64,000 bases of DNA from Haemaphysalis longicornis (GCA_013339765.2 JABSTR010001672.1:156001-220000), one strand, 5' to 3'; counted from the stretch's first letter, positions 35,177-47,649 are shown. The notes: generated by a model from the letters alone, not told the origin. Made by a program: numbers and translations.

Positions 35177-37539
35177 ACCTGAAATAATACTACGGTCACA
35201 TGGCACAGGTGACAGCGTAACGCTGGCCCTTGGTCGAGGCATTCGATTCCCGGAAATAAATGTACGCGTAAAATGACGTCTTTCGGTCACACAGCCAATC
35301 AGGCCCCTGGGAAGCCTCTGACGTGCTCCCACCGCCGCCTGGCGCCAGACATTCGATGCTCTACACGTTTATGCAGTACGTAGCCTGAGAACGTGTTCGT
35401 GACCTCTGTTCGATCCGTCTCGGGTTCACGCTACGGGACAGCGCGCTCTGAGCTGGTCCCACGCCACCTACAGCCGAATACAACACGCCAAATACAACAC
35501 CTAGCGAGGGCGAAGCGAGCGAATTCCTCGTGCTGGTCGAGTCGGCGCCGAGGAGTGCCGGCGTCGAATTAAAGTAGGCGCACGAAGCTCTATATACGCC
35601 CAAGGTCGGCGTTTACAGCCCTGGCCATGACAGCGCAAGCGAAAGACTACATCCAGGACTGAACAAATATGAACAAACGTTTGATGCTATCTTGGTCGGG
35701 TGGTGAAAAAAACGAGTGGTAAGGGGGGGGGGGGGAGGAGGATTTCACAGGAAAGTAGGTAGGCTAAAACCAGTCGGAGACCCCTGCAAAGCACTGAGAG
35801 TTCAGTTGAAGTCGTTGCTTGGACAGGCGACTGTGAAGACTCTGGGCAGCGGTGGCGTGAACTTCCTCCGGAGTATCCGCGGTGTGCTTCCCCTTTTCTT
35901 GGCTAGGTGAACTTCATTTCCTCTATTTATGAACAAGGCTCCAGGGTCAGAGCCGAAACGTCTTTTAGCCCTCAATTTCGTAATTATATCCACGATATTC
36001 ACAATCTCATGCTCTGCATTTTAGAAAGGTAGCGGTTAAGGAAAAAAAAAAAAAAGGAAGTGCGTTTCTGCCTAAAAAGTACGCTTTCGAAAAGGGCAGT
36101 GATTGGAAGCCGAAGCGGTCGAAAATAAATACCCTTCCCCCTTCCCTTTCACACCCAGACAAAACGTCAAAATTGATTATTTGATCTTTTATTCGGTACT
36201 ATCAGATTCTTAGTGCAGTACCTAGTAGCATTTCATTTTGTAATTTTTGTGTCCGTTGCAAGAGCATGTGCGCCCCGCACCGAAGGCTTCGGAAGTCCTT
36301 AGCGGCTCGGGGGCCAAGTCTCTGGTGACCCAGAAACCGCGCGACCGGTCATCCGCGCGTAAATAATGCGGCTCGTCGTCGGGGTCCCCAGCAGCGGCCA
36401 GTAAGGTACGTAACGAGCGCGCCTTTCCGGGCCAGCGGAACCCGCGCGGCCACACATCCGATCGCGAACGCACTCAGGGCCCACCGAGGCGTACACGATA
36501 CGGTTCTTCCCTTTGGGGATCCCCACTGGCCCCCATTTGGCTCGGCGCGCGAAAATATGAATCCCCAGATCACGGCTGGGTGACACCGACAAGAGATGAC
36601 TGCCACGAACCCGCTGCGCTGGCCATTACCATTCCCGAGATGCAGTTCTGTCCGACTTCTCCCTTTCTTTTTCCCTGCCTTTCTGGAAGCGGGACGGCAT
36701 TTTGGCTTCTGGATGTCGAAATAAGCATCTTTGTAAGGCAAACGCAAAGCTACTTCTCTAAGGGTCCAAAGTGTTGGGAGTTGGCCCTCTGCCTCTCAAC
36801 GCGCCCTTTTCGCCCTGCGATGCGCCGCAAAGGCGTATCGGGGGGCAGCGTCTCGACTCAGTTCGTAGCCAGTTTCTGTGGACGGCCGAGTGCTACTAGC
36901 GAGTGCACCGCCCGGCGTGCGAGAAGACCAGGAAACGGCCACTTCCGGTGCCCTAACGACGCACTTCCGGTTGGGCGAAGAACAGTCCCCGAGTTCCAAC
37001 AAGCAGCCGAAGAGGTGCGCGAGGCCAAGACAAGAGGCATGAGAACTGCGCCGTAGCTAGGCTGTGGTCTTAATATACCCACTGCGGTCTCTGGGAAAAC
37101 GGGTATTTCGGGTTCAGAAAGAAAATCTGTTTGTGAAACAGGGCTGCGGTATTTCCCTTTATTATTATTATTATATTTTTGCTGCGGTTACAGATTACGA
37201 GGGCCCAGAACTCAAAGAAAATTCGCTCAAAGAAGAAATTTGCTGTTTTGCGCCCCTGATGATCGTACAGCGTCAATGAGAAAATGAGCGGATGTGAGCA
37301 AGCCTGAGATTGTGATACTCAGCTTATTCAATTTTTGTCGTGTAACGCTCTCTGTGGAGCAGGTTTCCTCGCCGCGCAAAAAAAAAAAAAAAAAAAAAAA
37401 AGATTGCGAGTATTGAAAAATTAATAAAAATCGGCAGGAACTCACAGAACTGTCTACTAATGCGCAGCATTCTTATGGCGCTTTTTATGCTCTTGCCTGA
37501 GTGTGAGTTCTTTGCAGCCACATTTTATTGGAGAAGATT
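35177..37539. other. No gene recognised
   Basis: Contains a poly-G run (35722-35735), A runs (36041-36055) and a 25-base poly-A (37377-37401). The 158-codon frame at 36580-37056 has no recognised motif. Confidence 0.35.
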
Positions 37540-38110
37540 TTGACAAATCCTGCCCAACCAGTTATCTCCGTTTACGCTATTTATAACGATTACAGGTGTT
37601 ACGTGCGCGTAAATTTGCCAAATCTGCGTTTTTGGCAAGTGACAGGCGTTAAATCAGTCGCCATTTTCGTTAATTTTTTATATATTTTTATATTTTTTGG
37701 TTTTTCAACATTTCGTTCGACCACTTATCTCCATTTCCGCTTATTACAGTGGAACTTCCGCGATATCTGCATTATTGTGAAAATGCACGGCGTTGTACGG
37801 TTCGCCATTTTTCGTAATTTTTTTTATGATATTTGAGCTATTTTTTAGCTTTTCTAATCTCAATTATCTTCATTTACGCTATTATAACGATTACAGGTGG
37901 AGCTTCCGCGATATTTACATTACTGTCGAAGTGCAGGGCATAGTATGGTTCGCCATTTATCGTATTTTTTAAACATTTCTCCTATTTTTCAAGTTTGCCA
38001 AAATTTCGTTCGACCAATTATTTCCATTTACGCTATTATAACGATTGCAGGTAGAACTACCGCGATATCTTCATTTTTTGTGGAAATGCAGGGCGTTGCA
38101 CGGTCCTGGC
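37540..38110. repeat. Four-unit tandem array, ~140-160-bp period
   Basis: The phrase TTATCTCCATTTACGCTATT with ATAACGATTACAGGTG starts units at 37562, 37725, 37864 and 38018 (spacing 163, 139, 154). Each unit then has CTTCCGCGATAT..., GTGNAAATGCANGGC and usually GTTCGCCATTT and CGTAATTTTTT. Units are diverged, which suggests an old array or a fragment of a longer satellite. Confidence 0.85.
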
Positions 38111-38199
38111 TGGGTAGGCACTCGGCAAAGAATGCAGCGCAATAAAACAATAAGAAAGGTCCTAGCGCCTTGATATTTCGATACAAGACGCCTCGTATA

Positions 38200-38305
38200 A
38201 GCCTCAGAAAATGTGTTCCCTTAGTAATGCATTTTTGCTTACAGGTGAAGCCGACTTTAGGGCATCGAAGTAAGCTTCGCTCTTGTAAGCTGGCGTGTTG
38301 CACAG
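38200..38305 (+). repeat. Dispersed repeat fragment, copy 1
   Basis: TTGCTTACAGGTGAAGCCGA, CTTTAGGGCATCGAAG and GTAAGCTGGCGTGTTGCAC resemble 54690-54780 (TCCGCTTAGATGTGAAGCCG, GCAAGCTGGCTTTCCCACAT). Confidence 0.45.
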
Positions 38306-38310
38306 AGAAG

Positions 38311-38360
38311 CACGGCCATCTAAGGAGGGAGTATTATTAGAGAAAACGGCTCTTACTTGT
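38311..38360 (+). repeat. ~50-bp direct repeat, copy 1
   Basis: CACGGCCATCTAAGGAGGGA followed by GAAAACGGCTCTTACTT; the second copy starts 193 bases later. Confidence 0.75.
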
Positions 38361-38503
38361 GTTATCAAAAGTATCCTGAAACAAATATAGACTACTATCC
38401 GCTAACACGACTCTGCCGTTACGCCGAGTTTCATTTACTTGTCATAATTATATAATCCACAGTGAGGTTGTGAACGTTACAGAACTACTGTTTGCTGCCA
38501 ATA

Positions 38504-38560
38504 CACGGCCACGTATACGGAGGGAGTATGCTTACAGAAAACGGCTGTAACCGTTGTCTT
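38504..38560 (+). repeat. ~50-bp direct repeat, copy 2
   Basis: CACGGCCACGTATACGGAGG, GAGTATGCTTACAGAAAACG, GCTGTAACCG. It diverges from copy 1 mainly by small indels. Confidence 0.75.
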
Positions 38561-41500
38561 ACCGGAACTCCCCCCCTCCCATTGATCGACGAGCGTGAAG
38601 TTGCTGTACTATAGCAGCCGTTATCACGGTCATCGCGTTTCTTTGGAGCACTGTCCACTAACTTCCAACACAAAGTATGCAAAACGCATTCATCAAACTA
38701 CAATGCGTAACGCCACTTCGTGAAAGAGAAACATACGCTTCGCCGACGAGAAATCGCCGATGTACAGATAGATGGTAATGAGAGTTGTTTTACAAGCTTC
38801 GCACGAGTTTTCGAGTGCAGGGAAGCAAAAGAGAGAAAAAAGAAGTTTTGAGTGCCCGGCACAAGGCGCTTCGTCATGCCACCAAGGATGCCTTTTTCCT
38901 CGCCTCATCATGCCACTCGCAGCGTGCCACACACGCAGCAACACGCTCAAGATAATAAGGCCGCAGCAACCTGGGCACTCATATTCTTATCGCCGCCATG
39001 TGATCGCCCAGACCCCCGTCTTCTTTCAACCTCCATGCCGTATTTTGTTGTCCGGCATTCTTTTTAAAACCTTGGTAGCTCACATAATAGGAGGGGACCA
39101 CGGCTCGTGACCCTACTCACTGGCTTACTTGCGACCTAGGGAGTGTTTGCTTGAGCCGTGCTGTGTGAGAGAAGGGAACGAGGCAACGTTCCTCCGCCGC
39201 CACGCTGCATATCACTCTCTCAACATCTGAACGTGGGAAGGAGGAAAAAAAAGGTATGAAGACACGAACGAAGCCAAGGAGAGTCCAACGAGCACGCAAG
39301 ACACACGTTCACAGGCAGGCCCGCTGATTGCGCCTTGATTTGATTTTCCCTTTGTTGTCTGGTAGCCCTGGTAGCGGATCCTTCCGATAGCGGCCGATTC
39401 AAAGAAATTAAAGGTGTTTCTGCTGATTGTGTACAGTAATAAACGCTAAGGTCAGGCCTTCTCGACCTGGGAGGTGTTTGTCAAGAAAAGCTCCCCTCGG
39501 CGTCCAAACTCGGGGTCCGGCGGCGAGAGAGGGAGCGAGAAGCGCACGCGTGCCGCCTTTTCCCGTCTCGGCCGCGTTGTTTATGGGCCGTTTGCTGCTG
39601 GAGCCGGCAGTTTCCGAAACGGCGCCCGGGGGCTTTTGACGGAAATATGGATTTCGCGCCCGTCTCGCCAGTCGTCGTAGTCGTCGCCCGTCATCCGCTT
39701 TCCGTTTCTGCGCGCCACCGGGCCGGTATATGGGCGCGCTCTCGTGACGAGAAATGTGACAGTTTCCGGCGCCCCCTCCCTACTACAGAGAGAGATGTCT
39801 GCAGCCGCAGCGTGCTGCCCTCGTAGCTCTGCGTGGCTGACCCAGTTTTCTTTTTTCTTTTTCTTCCGAGAAAGAGAAGAAAAAAATACCATCGGCGAGA
39901 TGATGAGTTATTTTTGCTTTGCGAGTTAGCTGAGTTTGACGCGAGAAGTTATGGCGGCAAAGTTTGCGAAAATGCGTCGACGGTTCATTTGCTCTATCGA
40001 GACTTGGTAAATGAATACGTCGACAGTGGTGAAGGTAATGATTGTTGCGACGCTGACAATAGGTGCTTAATGCTGTAGCACCGTTTACGAATCGCACCGG
40101 ATAGTAAAGGTTATGCGCGATAGTGTGAACAACAAATTGATTACTTCCCTTTTTTTTTAAGTATTCGCGAAAGCAGGTGCCTCGTGGAACCCACAACGTG
40201 TGTAGAGTCACGGAAAAATGAAATTCGAACGCGACATTATGAATCGAAACACACACGTTTGGCCTCCACGCAAGTATCCACTCCCACTTCACCGCAGTTT
40301 CTTTCCATGCCAGCAAAATTATCGCGTTGCTCTATACAGCAACAAAGTTTGGAAGTGTAACTAACTCTGCAAGCAAACCACAATGTGGATTCCACGAACC
40401 ACATTCTCCGATTTCGCGTGTTCTGGTTTATATTATAGCGTTTACTTTTCCCTTGACCATGTCTACACGTGCGTGTGCATGCGTGCGTGGGCGTGTGTGC
40501 TTTAGCGTTTCTGAAGCTGAGAACGTGATATGAGGCCGATTTGGACCTACGCGACCGCAGCCGGGAATCGTGCCGGGTGACAACGACCTCTGCCATCACT
40601 TTCCCCGTCGCCGATCATTTCGCGCTGTGAATGACTGGTCACTCCGCTTTCCAAGTGACGGAAGCGCCGCGCAGGTTCGCTTATATGCGTCGACAGATGC
40701 GAAACGACGAGAGGTGGGCTAAATTTCGCCCTTGCATGCTTCGGCACGCCTCCGTGCATGCCCAGTCCTTTTTGCGACGCGACTCCACCGCCGGCGGCGG
40801 CGTTCCGTGCGAAACCTTTTCGATCCGAGGACTTTGCGGCCGCAGCGCGACGCTCTACCGACCAAGCCACGGACGCGACGGTGATATCAGTGTTAGTGAC
40901 GCGCCTTATATCTTTAACGCATCCTCGTCGTCAGCGGCGTGCGTTGGCGACTCAGCGGCGTTATAGCGGCTTGATAACTGCGTGTGTACACGTGATACTA
41001 CCAAGGAGGTTGTATACACCTCCTCTACAAACCCGATGGAAGAGATGGAAGAGAAGCGCGAGGTTGCTGCATTCGCACTTTCTTCTCTCGGGAAATGCAA
41101 TTTTTTTACCACGCTTTCCGTTTGACCTTTTTACCACGCCTTCACTTCGCCGGCTCCTCATCCGTGCATGGCATGTGCAGCTGCATACACACACGCTTCT
41201 TCATTCTTTCTCTGCACGCGATGCCCAATTCTAACGCGACATCACTCCACAGTGTAACGCCTTTCTGACAGCTATCGGCAGGGCTGCAGCGTTTAGGTGA
41301 GAGGCAATGCGAAACGTAACTTACCAAATAATGGTTTCATAAGCGATGCCGAAAAACGCCCGACTATGCACGCTAAGCGGTTGTCGGTGAAAGCGTATAT
41401 CACGATATGTGCCTCAGAAGTGCACGTACTCGACCCCGTCTTGAATCCGGAACCATACTTCCTCACGGACAGTGCACTTAAACCATGTTTCGGTGTCCTG

Positions 41501-42409
41501 TATTCAACGGCAGGACATGGCTTTCGTGTGGAAGCGCTACACAGAACTTGTGATCTTTGTTTACACTCGGTGTTTTGGCCAGTACCCCTAGGAGGGCATG
41601 TAGCATGGAAGTGTCGTGTTTACGCACAACACAGAAAAAAAAGGTTGTGCGTTAATATACAGGTATAGAGCTTTCGATTGGTTCGATTCAGCGCATGATC
41701 TCCCACTCGTGAAGCATTCTGTCAATATTTAAACGGTTGCAGTGAAGCGTTTTCACATAGGAACAGGACGCGGAGCGGGACAGCGAAAGAAAAGGTGGAG
41801 AAGTCACTTCCCATTGAGCGCGGTTGGGTACCATACACCAGGATGGGAGAGGCTGAAGGGTTTAAACGGAGAAGCGGGGCTGAAAGGAGAAAATAAGAGC
41901 GGAGATAGGTGCGCACTCATAACATCTCTGAAATGCACTTAAAAAAATTGGGGCATCTTGCACTAGCTGTGCAAGGCTGGAGATACAGCGGAACTGAGGG
42001 TCGACCTAGCTTCTTCCGGTTTTGCTCAGTATTGGAAGGTTTGGCGAGGCTCTGCTAAGTTTTGTTAGGTTTTGCGCTGTTCTTGCTAGGTTACGCTAAG
42101 TGTTGAGGGGGGGAGCCAAGTTTACATGTTTAGCCGGATTTTACAAGGCCGTGCCGGTCGGTCCCCCATGCTGACAGCGGATACCAGGGGAGAAGAAGCA
42201 CCCCCACCTCCGCTGTTTCTCCAGCCTTGCACCACTGGTGCAAGCTACGGCAATTTTTTATTGCGTTTTAGAAGCACAAGAAAGACCACCCATTTTAAAA
42301 TGGTATAGTAAGGGGTGCGCATGCGCATGTTCCCCTTGTGCTCACACTCGAGCAGCAGGCGCGAAAGCAGGCTTCACTGTTATAGCACCCTATATGCGTG
42401 GGGCACCCT
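38561..42409. other. No gene recognised
   Basis: Open frames up to 177 codons (39783-40316, minus) have no motif and overlap others. The 42.0-42.1 kb part is a degenerate G/T-rich patch (GCTAAGTTTTGTTAGGTTTT). Confidence 0.35.
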
Positions 42410-42907
42410 TTATAGGCCGCGCCGTTTCTTGCTTGCTTTTTTTTTTTTTTTTGCTAACGCCACCGGACCAAACTCAAGCGTAGCTCCGCTAATAAAATTC
42501 ACGTAAACGGGCGGAGAATTTGGGTTACCCTCTCCGAAGGCAAAGGTAAGCATACATCTCCCAGGGTTTCCCCTGCGTCCGTGAACGGCCGGCAGAAAAC
42601 CCGTATCCTTCCAGACCGAATCACTCGCGTGACAAAGTCTTTGCTCAATACTCTCGATACCTGCGGGTTTCAGGGCGCGCTGCTGTATTGTAAACGCCAC
42701 TATAGGATCCACACGCCCTGCTCCACAGTATTCCCTGCTTAGCTCTAAGCAGTTTCGGAGCACCACTGGAACCCCCGTTATCTCTCTCCTTTCGCCTGAA
42801 CCCCAAACTTCAAACTTACTTGCGCCGCTCTGGCTCTGTAAACAAACAGGCGTGGCATCACCACTATCAGTGTACGAGTCTGCATCCCCTGACGACACGG
42901 AGACCAC
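42410..42907 (-). CDS. Unrecognised 165-codon frame ending in a poly(A)-like run
   Basis: This is the most protein-like unassigned frame in the window, with mixed composition and no low complexity until the end (GRVDPIVAFTIQQRALKPAG, NPNSPPVYVNFISG). On the coding strand the last bases are GGTCCGGTGGCGTTAGC followed by about 20 A, encoding the KKKKK stretch before the stop. The A-run suggests a retrotransposed 3' end or a SINE-like unit rather than a natural C-terminus. TTTGCACAATTCCAG just upstream of the first ATG could be a splice acceptor. I do not recognise a domain; it could equally be a host exon or a chance frame. Confidence 0.25.
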   Translation of the reverse strand: MVSVSSGDADSYTDSGDATPVCLQSQSGASKFEVWGSGERREITGVPVVLRNCLELSREYCGAGRVDPIVAFTIQQRALKPAGIESIEQRLCHASDSVWKDTGFLPAVHGRRGNPGRCMLTFAFGEGNPNSPPVYVNFISGATLEFGPVALAKKKKKASKKRRGL

Positions 42908-43915
42908 ACACTGGAATTGTGCAAATTATTTAGGAACGCCCGGGACCGCAAATTGTAACTGTGGGCTGAATGGATTGCGGTGAATGTTTTTCACACTCCA
43001 CGACCCAGCCGCGCGTCAGAGCCATTTTTATTGCAGTTTTATAACAGACTACCACATTAACCAGAATTTAGGTACAACTATTCCCAGCGAGTAGCTGTTG
43101 GAAGTTTGTTGTAGGGGACCTGCGAAAGGCGCGGTCACGTGGATCGTGCCGAACGTGGCCATCGTCACCGGCCGTATGGCGCATGCGCGGGGTAGAGTCA
43201 CTCCGCGCAGCACAAGTAGCGCGTTACTGGGAATATTTGAACACGGCACGAGCCGTTTTTGTATCTTTTTGGACCTAATATGCTTATAAACTACTGCAGC
43301 GACGGCAAACAAACTACGTGAGAAAAGGCAGACGATATGACGCATTCGTGGCAGTCTCCTTTCAAAACGCGCGCGCCCGTTGACATCCGGGTCCGTCGCT
43401 TACGCGGAGTGATACCGTACATGAGCTGGTGCCGTTCTTAACTTGTTCCCGAGTATAGAGTGAGAGTTCTGGTTGAGTTCGGGCGAACTGCAGCCTGTGA
43501 CTCGTATCGTATGATGTGCATCCACCCTTCGCGTTGCGGATTGGAAGGGGGCGTGGGGGTAAAGGTCCGATGTGTACCACCTCATTTTTGTTTCCTGTGG
43601 TGGGGGCTTCGGGTGCATGTGCGTGACGTTAGTGGGTTTCAGGACATCAGACTCAAATTTAAGGAGCGAGAGAGATGTGTTTGAATTATCCCTAGAATCC
43701 GCATTATTCTTCTCCTCTGTATTGCATTAAACCACTAACCCCAAATGTAATCAAGGTGCTGAAACTGAAAAAAAAAAAAGCGAAGTGCTAATAACCAAGG
43801 GGTACCTAAATTCGCAACAATGCGGCACTTCTTTAAGCTACGTCGGCTAACGATTCGGTACGACATATACGGTGTTCCTCGCTTCTACGAAAAAAGGCGG
43901 CGAGCTGAACACGCT
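42908..43915. other. No gene recognised
   Basis: No motif or element end is recognised. Confidence 0.4.
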
Positions 43916-43934
43916 GGTGGCGCCCCCTGGAGGC
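43916..43934 (-). promoter_or_regulatory. CTCF-like site
   Basis: The minus strand reads CCTCCAGGGGGCGCCACC, close to the CTCF core CCASYAGRKGGCRS. The match is by eye and no chromatin evidence exists. Confidence 0.35.
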
Positions 43935-44991
43935 GTTGACTTCAGCAACCCATAACCTCACCCATAACCTCCGAGATTCACGCATGGACCAGAGAAGGAG
44001 CAGCAGCAGCCGCTCATCACCGTTCAGGCGTTTCGGCGGGAACGTGTATCACACACAGTCGCTGAACAGAGCACGATCCTGAGTAACCAAGTACAACGGG
44101 CAGGCAAAGGTGGCGCAGTTTCGCGTACACCGAGACGCGCTTCCAGGAACGAAACGTGCAACGCGCGAGCGCGCTAAGGAGGGGGAGGGAGCAGTTGTTA
44201 GCCAACGCAACGCGCGCGCTCAGACTAAAACGATGTGGGAAACAAAGCAGCGCTCATGTCTCGCTACAAGAGCGCGCATACACCGGCGGTCGGGGGCGAT
44301 CACGGGAGCGGCAGAGAGAGAGAGCCGTGTATCACAAGCCGCTTGCGACGAAAAGGGGGCGATGCCCACGACGAACAGCAGCGCGGGGAAAGAGAGGAAG
44401 AGAGGCAGAAAGAAAGAAGTTCGTGTACGCGTAAGAAGAGGCAGAAAGGAAGAAGAAAACTGCGTGTCAAGCGAGCAGCGGAGAGGTTAGGAAAGACATC
44501 TGGGAAGAAAGAGACGTTGTACAGAAGGACGCATATACAACAGCACGTGCAGAAAGAACACGGGGAAAGTGGGGAAATGGGGGAGGGGGGAGAAAACGCG
44601 TGTATTACAAGCATCGCGTACATGGCGCCAACGAGTCACCCGGCACCGCAGCCGGCTGTCAAAAATTACACCCGCAGCAGCAGCAGCCAGTCTGCGCGTC
44701 GCGCGACGTTGGGGGTCACGGGGGCCCTCTCGACGCCTGGGGTAGTAGCTGCCGAAGGGAACGCCACAACAGCTGCGCTGCAGCCAGCCAGCCCGCGTCC
44801 CACGGAGGACGACCAAGTCGAAGCGGCCTTGCGAACGGTCGCCCGTGTCGCGTTCCCTCTCGCCGATCCTTCTGCCCTGCGTTCGCGAACTTCGCGCGCG
44901 CCTGAAGAACACCGAATGTGCGATGGAATAGCAACATCGGATGGCGTAGGTCTACGTATTATGCACTGAACTCTCGGCTATAAAGAAACCC
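43935..44991. other. No gene recognised
   Basis: The CpG-rich, purine-biased 244-codon frame at 44235-44969 is arginine/lysine/glutamate-rich without a domain. Two other frames overlap it, so it is probably chance in G/A-rich DNA. Confidence 0.35.
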
Positions 44992-45130
44992 CTTTATTCG
45001 AATTCTCGCTTTATTCGAAGTTTTTTTCCGTGGCCCGCCGTTCCACCGAATAGAGAGCAGATCACACCCGCGTTAGACGAAATGCTGTTCATAACGAAGT
45101 CAGATTGCTGTTCCGATGACTTTGTTGTAA
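44992..45130 (+). repeat. Dispersed repeat, copy 1
   Basis: CGCTTTATTCGAAGTTT...CATAACGAAGTCAG...CCGATGACTTTGTTG matches 57211-57338 (CGCTTTATTCGAAGTTTCTT...TATAACGAAGTAAGC...CCGAAGACCTTGTGAC). Confidence 0.6.
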
Positions 45131-45407
45131 TGGCAGTTTAGTGTAGATTTCGCGCCGCAGTGTTAGGCGGTTGTGAACCTTTGAAGCGTTCGTTATAGCT
45201 TAGAATGATATACACCAGTAATGTATCCAGAAAGGTTATAATAGAATATGACGAATGCCTGGATTAGAGCACAAGAAATTGTGCGTTTGTACATACGCAA
45301 GTTACGACCTATATCACCATCGCTAGCAGTTACAACGAACGCTGACGACGGTGGTAACCGTAGGCCGGGATGTACGTACACACCCCGTATGTACGTAACG
45401 TTTAATA

Positions 45408-45687
45408 GTCATGACCAGGGGCGAGGCCGGGGAGCGGGGTTCAGTGTCAAAATGCCCCAGAAATTTTCAAAGCGCAACATCCCCGCCTCCCCTCTTTCAC
45501 CTTTTTTCATCCATGCTATATTTACATACCACATCGATCTATTACAATGTAAAAAGGAAGATTAAAATGACTCTGATCGAAACGATAATGACTAACGGGT
45601 CAGGGGGTCAGCTTTCTTTTTTATGTTTTTACCGGTGGTATGAAATAGCCCCCGAAAAATGTCTCTAACTACGCCACTGGTCATGAC
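45408..45687 (+). mobile_element. Short hAT-type MITE with perfect 8-bp TSD
   Basis: GTCATGAC at 45408-45415 and 45680-45687 are identical 8-bp flanks, the hallmark target duplication of hAT elements. The element (45416-45679, 264 bases) starts CAGGGGCGAGGCC and ends CTAACTACGCCACTG. The ends form imperfect inverted repeats (CAGTGGCGTAG against CAGGGGCGAGG). CAGTGGCG... ends are common among arthropod hAT MITEs. It has no coding capacity. Confidence 0.85.
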
Positions 45688-45949
45688 CCTTTCTGCACCA
45701 GCCACGGAACGATCCAAACTTCGAAAATTAATAGGGACTCACCTGATCACATTCTCATGGAATTCACTAATTCATCACCCATGGGCTTAAAAAGCATGCA
45801 TGGTGTACAGTACAATTTTTTTTACAGATACATGAAAGTGCTCCCAACATCCTAGTCTGCCACTTTCAATCTTTCAGAAATATATCATTTCGTTACTGAA
45901 ACAAAAAAGTAAACAAGAACCTTAGATCTCGGGGGGTGGGGGGTTGCTT

Positions 45950-46020
45950 CATAAATTTTAATCCAATTAACCTGCACGCTTTAATCGGTTAGCTGATTGA
46001 TTAATCGGCTGGATTGGGTT
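45950..46020. repeat. AATCGATTAATC-rich end, possibly hAT left end
   Basis: TTTAATCGGTTAGCTGATTG and ATTAATCGGC resemble the words in 47574-47649 in inverted sense. GGGGTGGGGGG lies at about 45933-45943, where a hAT CAGGGGTGGGC end would be expected. Confidence 0.35.
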
Positions 46021-46424
46021 GGTTTAAGGGGCGAATGAAAAAAAATGACATTTTATAATTATTATAAAATATATTCATAACTAATATCAATATGCTCCTA
46101 TAGTCCTGTTCACAGATTATTGTAGTGGTTTGAAGTGAGGGAAAAGGAACGGAAGCGCACTGGCGATAATATTGAGCTCACCTGCATACAACCCAGTGCG
46201 GGGGAACCAGAGGGAGAATATGAAAGGATAGAGCAGATAAGGAGATGAAAGAATAAAACACATCCCAGATGAGCAGACGCTATGATCATGGCGCTGAAGC
46301 GGGTGAGATGCTTAACAGTGCGTTTCTCACTCGCACTATTTCTAGAATCAGGAATATTCGGACGCGCCGTAATTGCAGGGGGCGTAGATTAATCGTGGCT
46401 TATTTACGCCATATTTTGTTTATA

Positions 46425-47315
46425 CAGGGTGTCCCAGCTATCATGCACCAAGATTTACAAAAAGAGCAATGGCGTTACTCGAAGAAAACTTAGTGCATAA
46501 TGTTTGCAGTACTGTGGAGAAGCGGACAGTATTTTTTTCGTTAATCAGACCTAATTAATTGTAATTGATTATCTAACTCGAGAATTACTGTCCTAATCAC
46601 TGAAGTGTCAATGAGGCAATTGTATGTACCCACTAGGGGCATCTAACTGCGGTATTTTCAGCGACAAATTGCGTACTCATTTATTCTGACTGATAAAGAA
46701 AACCCGCGAAATATGAGAAATACCTCGTGACGGCGCTTCCGCACTCATTGAAAAGCAGCGTCCTCAAATAAAAGCTGATTGAAAGCAACTGCTTCTCCTG
46801 TTTCCGCTTGAAGAGACAACGCATCACCTTGACAATGGCATGTACGGAAGGAGCAGCAACAGCAAGATTCGCGAGGCGCGTGTGCAGATAAGGCACAAAC
46901 TCGGTCACGATTTCTTCTTTCTTTCATTTGTTTATTTCATTCTGGCTAACTCAGAGGCAGCCTGTTTGAGGGCATTGCTTTACGATGCGCGCGGAGGCGC
47001 CGTCACATGGTATTTTTCATATTTCGCGGGTTTCCTTCATCAGTCAGAATAAATGCGTACGAAATTAGTTCGTCGCTGAAAATACCGCAGTTACATGCCC
47101 CTCGTGGGTACTTACAAGTGCCTCATTGACACTTTAGTGATTAGGACAGTACTTCTCCAGTTAGATAATTAATTACAATTAATTGGTTAAGTATCATTAA
47201 CAAAACAATATTGCCCGCTTCTCCACAGTACTGCAAACATTATGCACTAAGTTTTCTTCATGTAACGCCATTGCTCTTTTTTTAAATCTTGGTGCTTGAT
47301 AGCTGGGACACCCTA
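46425..47315 (+). mobile_element. Long-TIR foldback MITE, mariner-like ends (copy 2)
   Basis: It starts TACAGGGTGTCCCAGCTATC and ends TTGATAGCTGGGACACCCTA. The arms are complementary over roughly 380 bases and carry, for example, CTAATCACT.AAGTGTCAAT against CATTGACACTTTAGTGATTA. Over the spacer frame it is about 93% identical to copy 1 but inverted. The right end has lost the final TG-TATA, so the target duplication cannot be read on that side. Confidence 0.85.
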
Positions 47316-47573
47316 TCTAACTGTAAAACGGTGGGAGTGTCCACTCATCGTTATTTCTACTCTGTATATTTGTATTTAGAGTAACCATTTTCCCTTCCAT
47401 CTTGGATATCACCTTGCACTTTTAATCACTACCATCTCTGAGCATGCTTGTATCGCTTTTTGTTGTGAAGTAGGGCGGGTTATTTGAACGCAAATATTAT
47501 CATCAACATGGTTCCGCACAATTTAGCCATGACACCTTTGTTTCATTTCGCCCACGTGCCTTTGGCCGATTAT

Positions 47574-47649
47574 CCGATTAAAATAATTAATCGTGACTAA
47601 ATCGCTAATCGATTAATCGGGAAGTTAATCGATCAATCGCCCACCCCTA
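47574..47649 (-). repeat. hAT-like right end (…GCCCACCCCTA)
   Basis: The minus strand starts TAGGGGTGGGCGATTGATCG, then repeated ATTAATCGATTAGCG words. GGGGTGGGC ends are frequent in hAT elements. Together with 45950-46020 it would bracket the foldback element, implying a nested insertion. Confidence 0.4.

Noticed and set aside
44235..44969. 244-codon frame, the longest in the window
   Set aside because: The composition is purine-driven (Arg/Lys/Glu), it overlaps frames in other phases, and no domain is recognisable.
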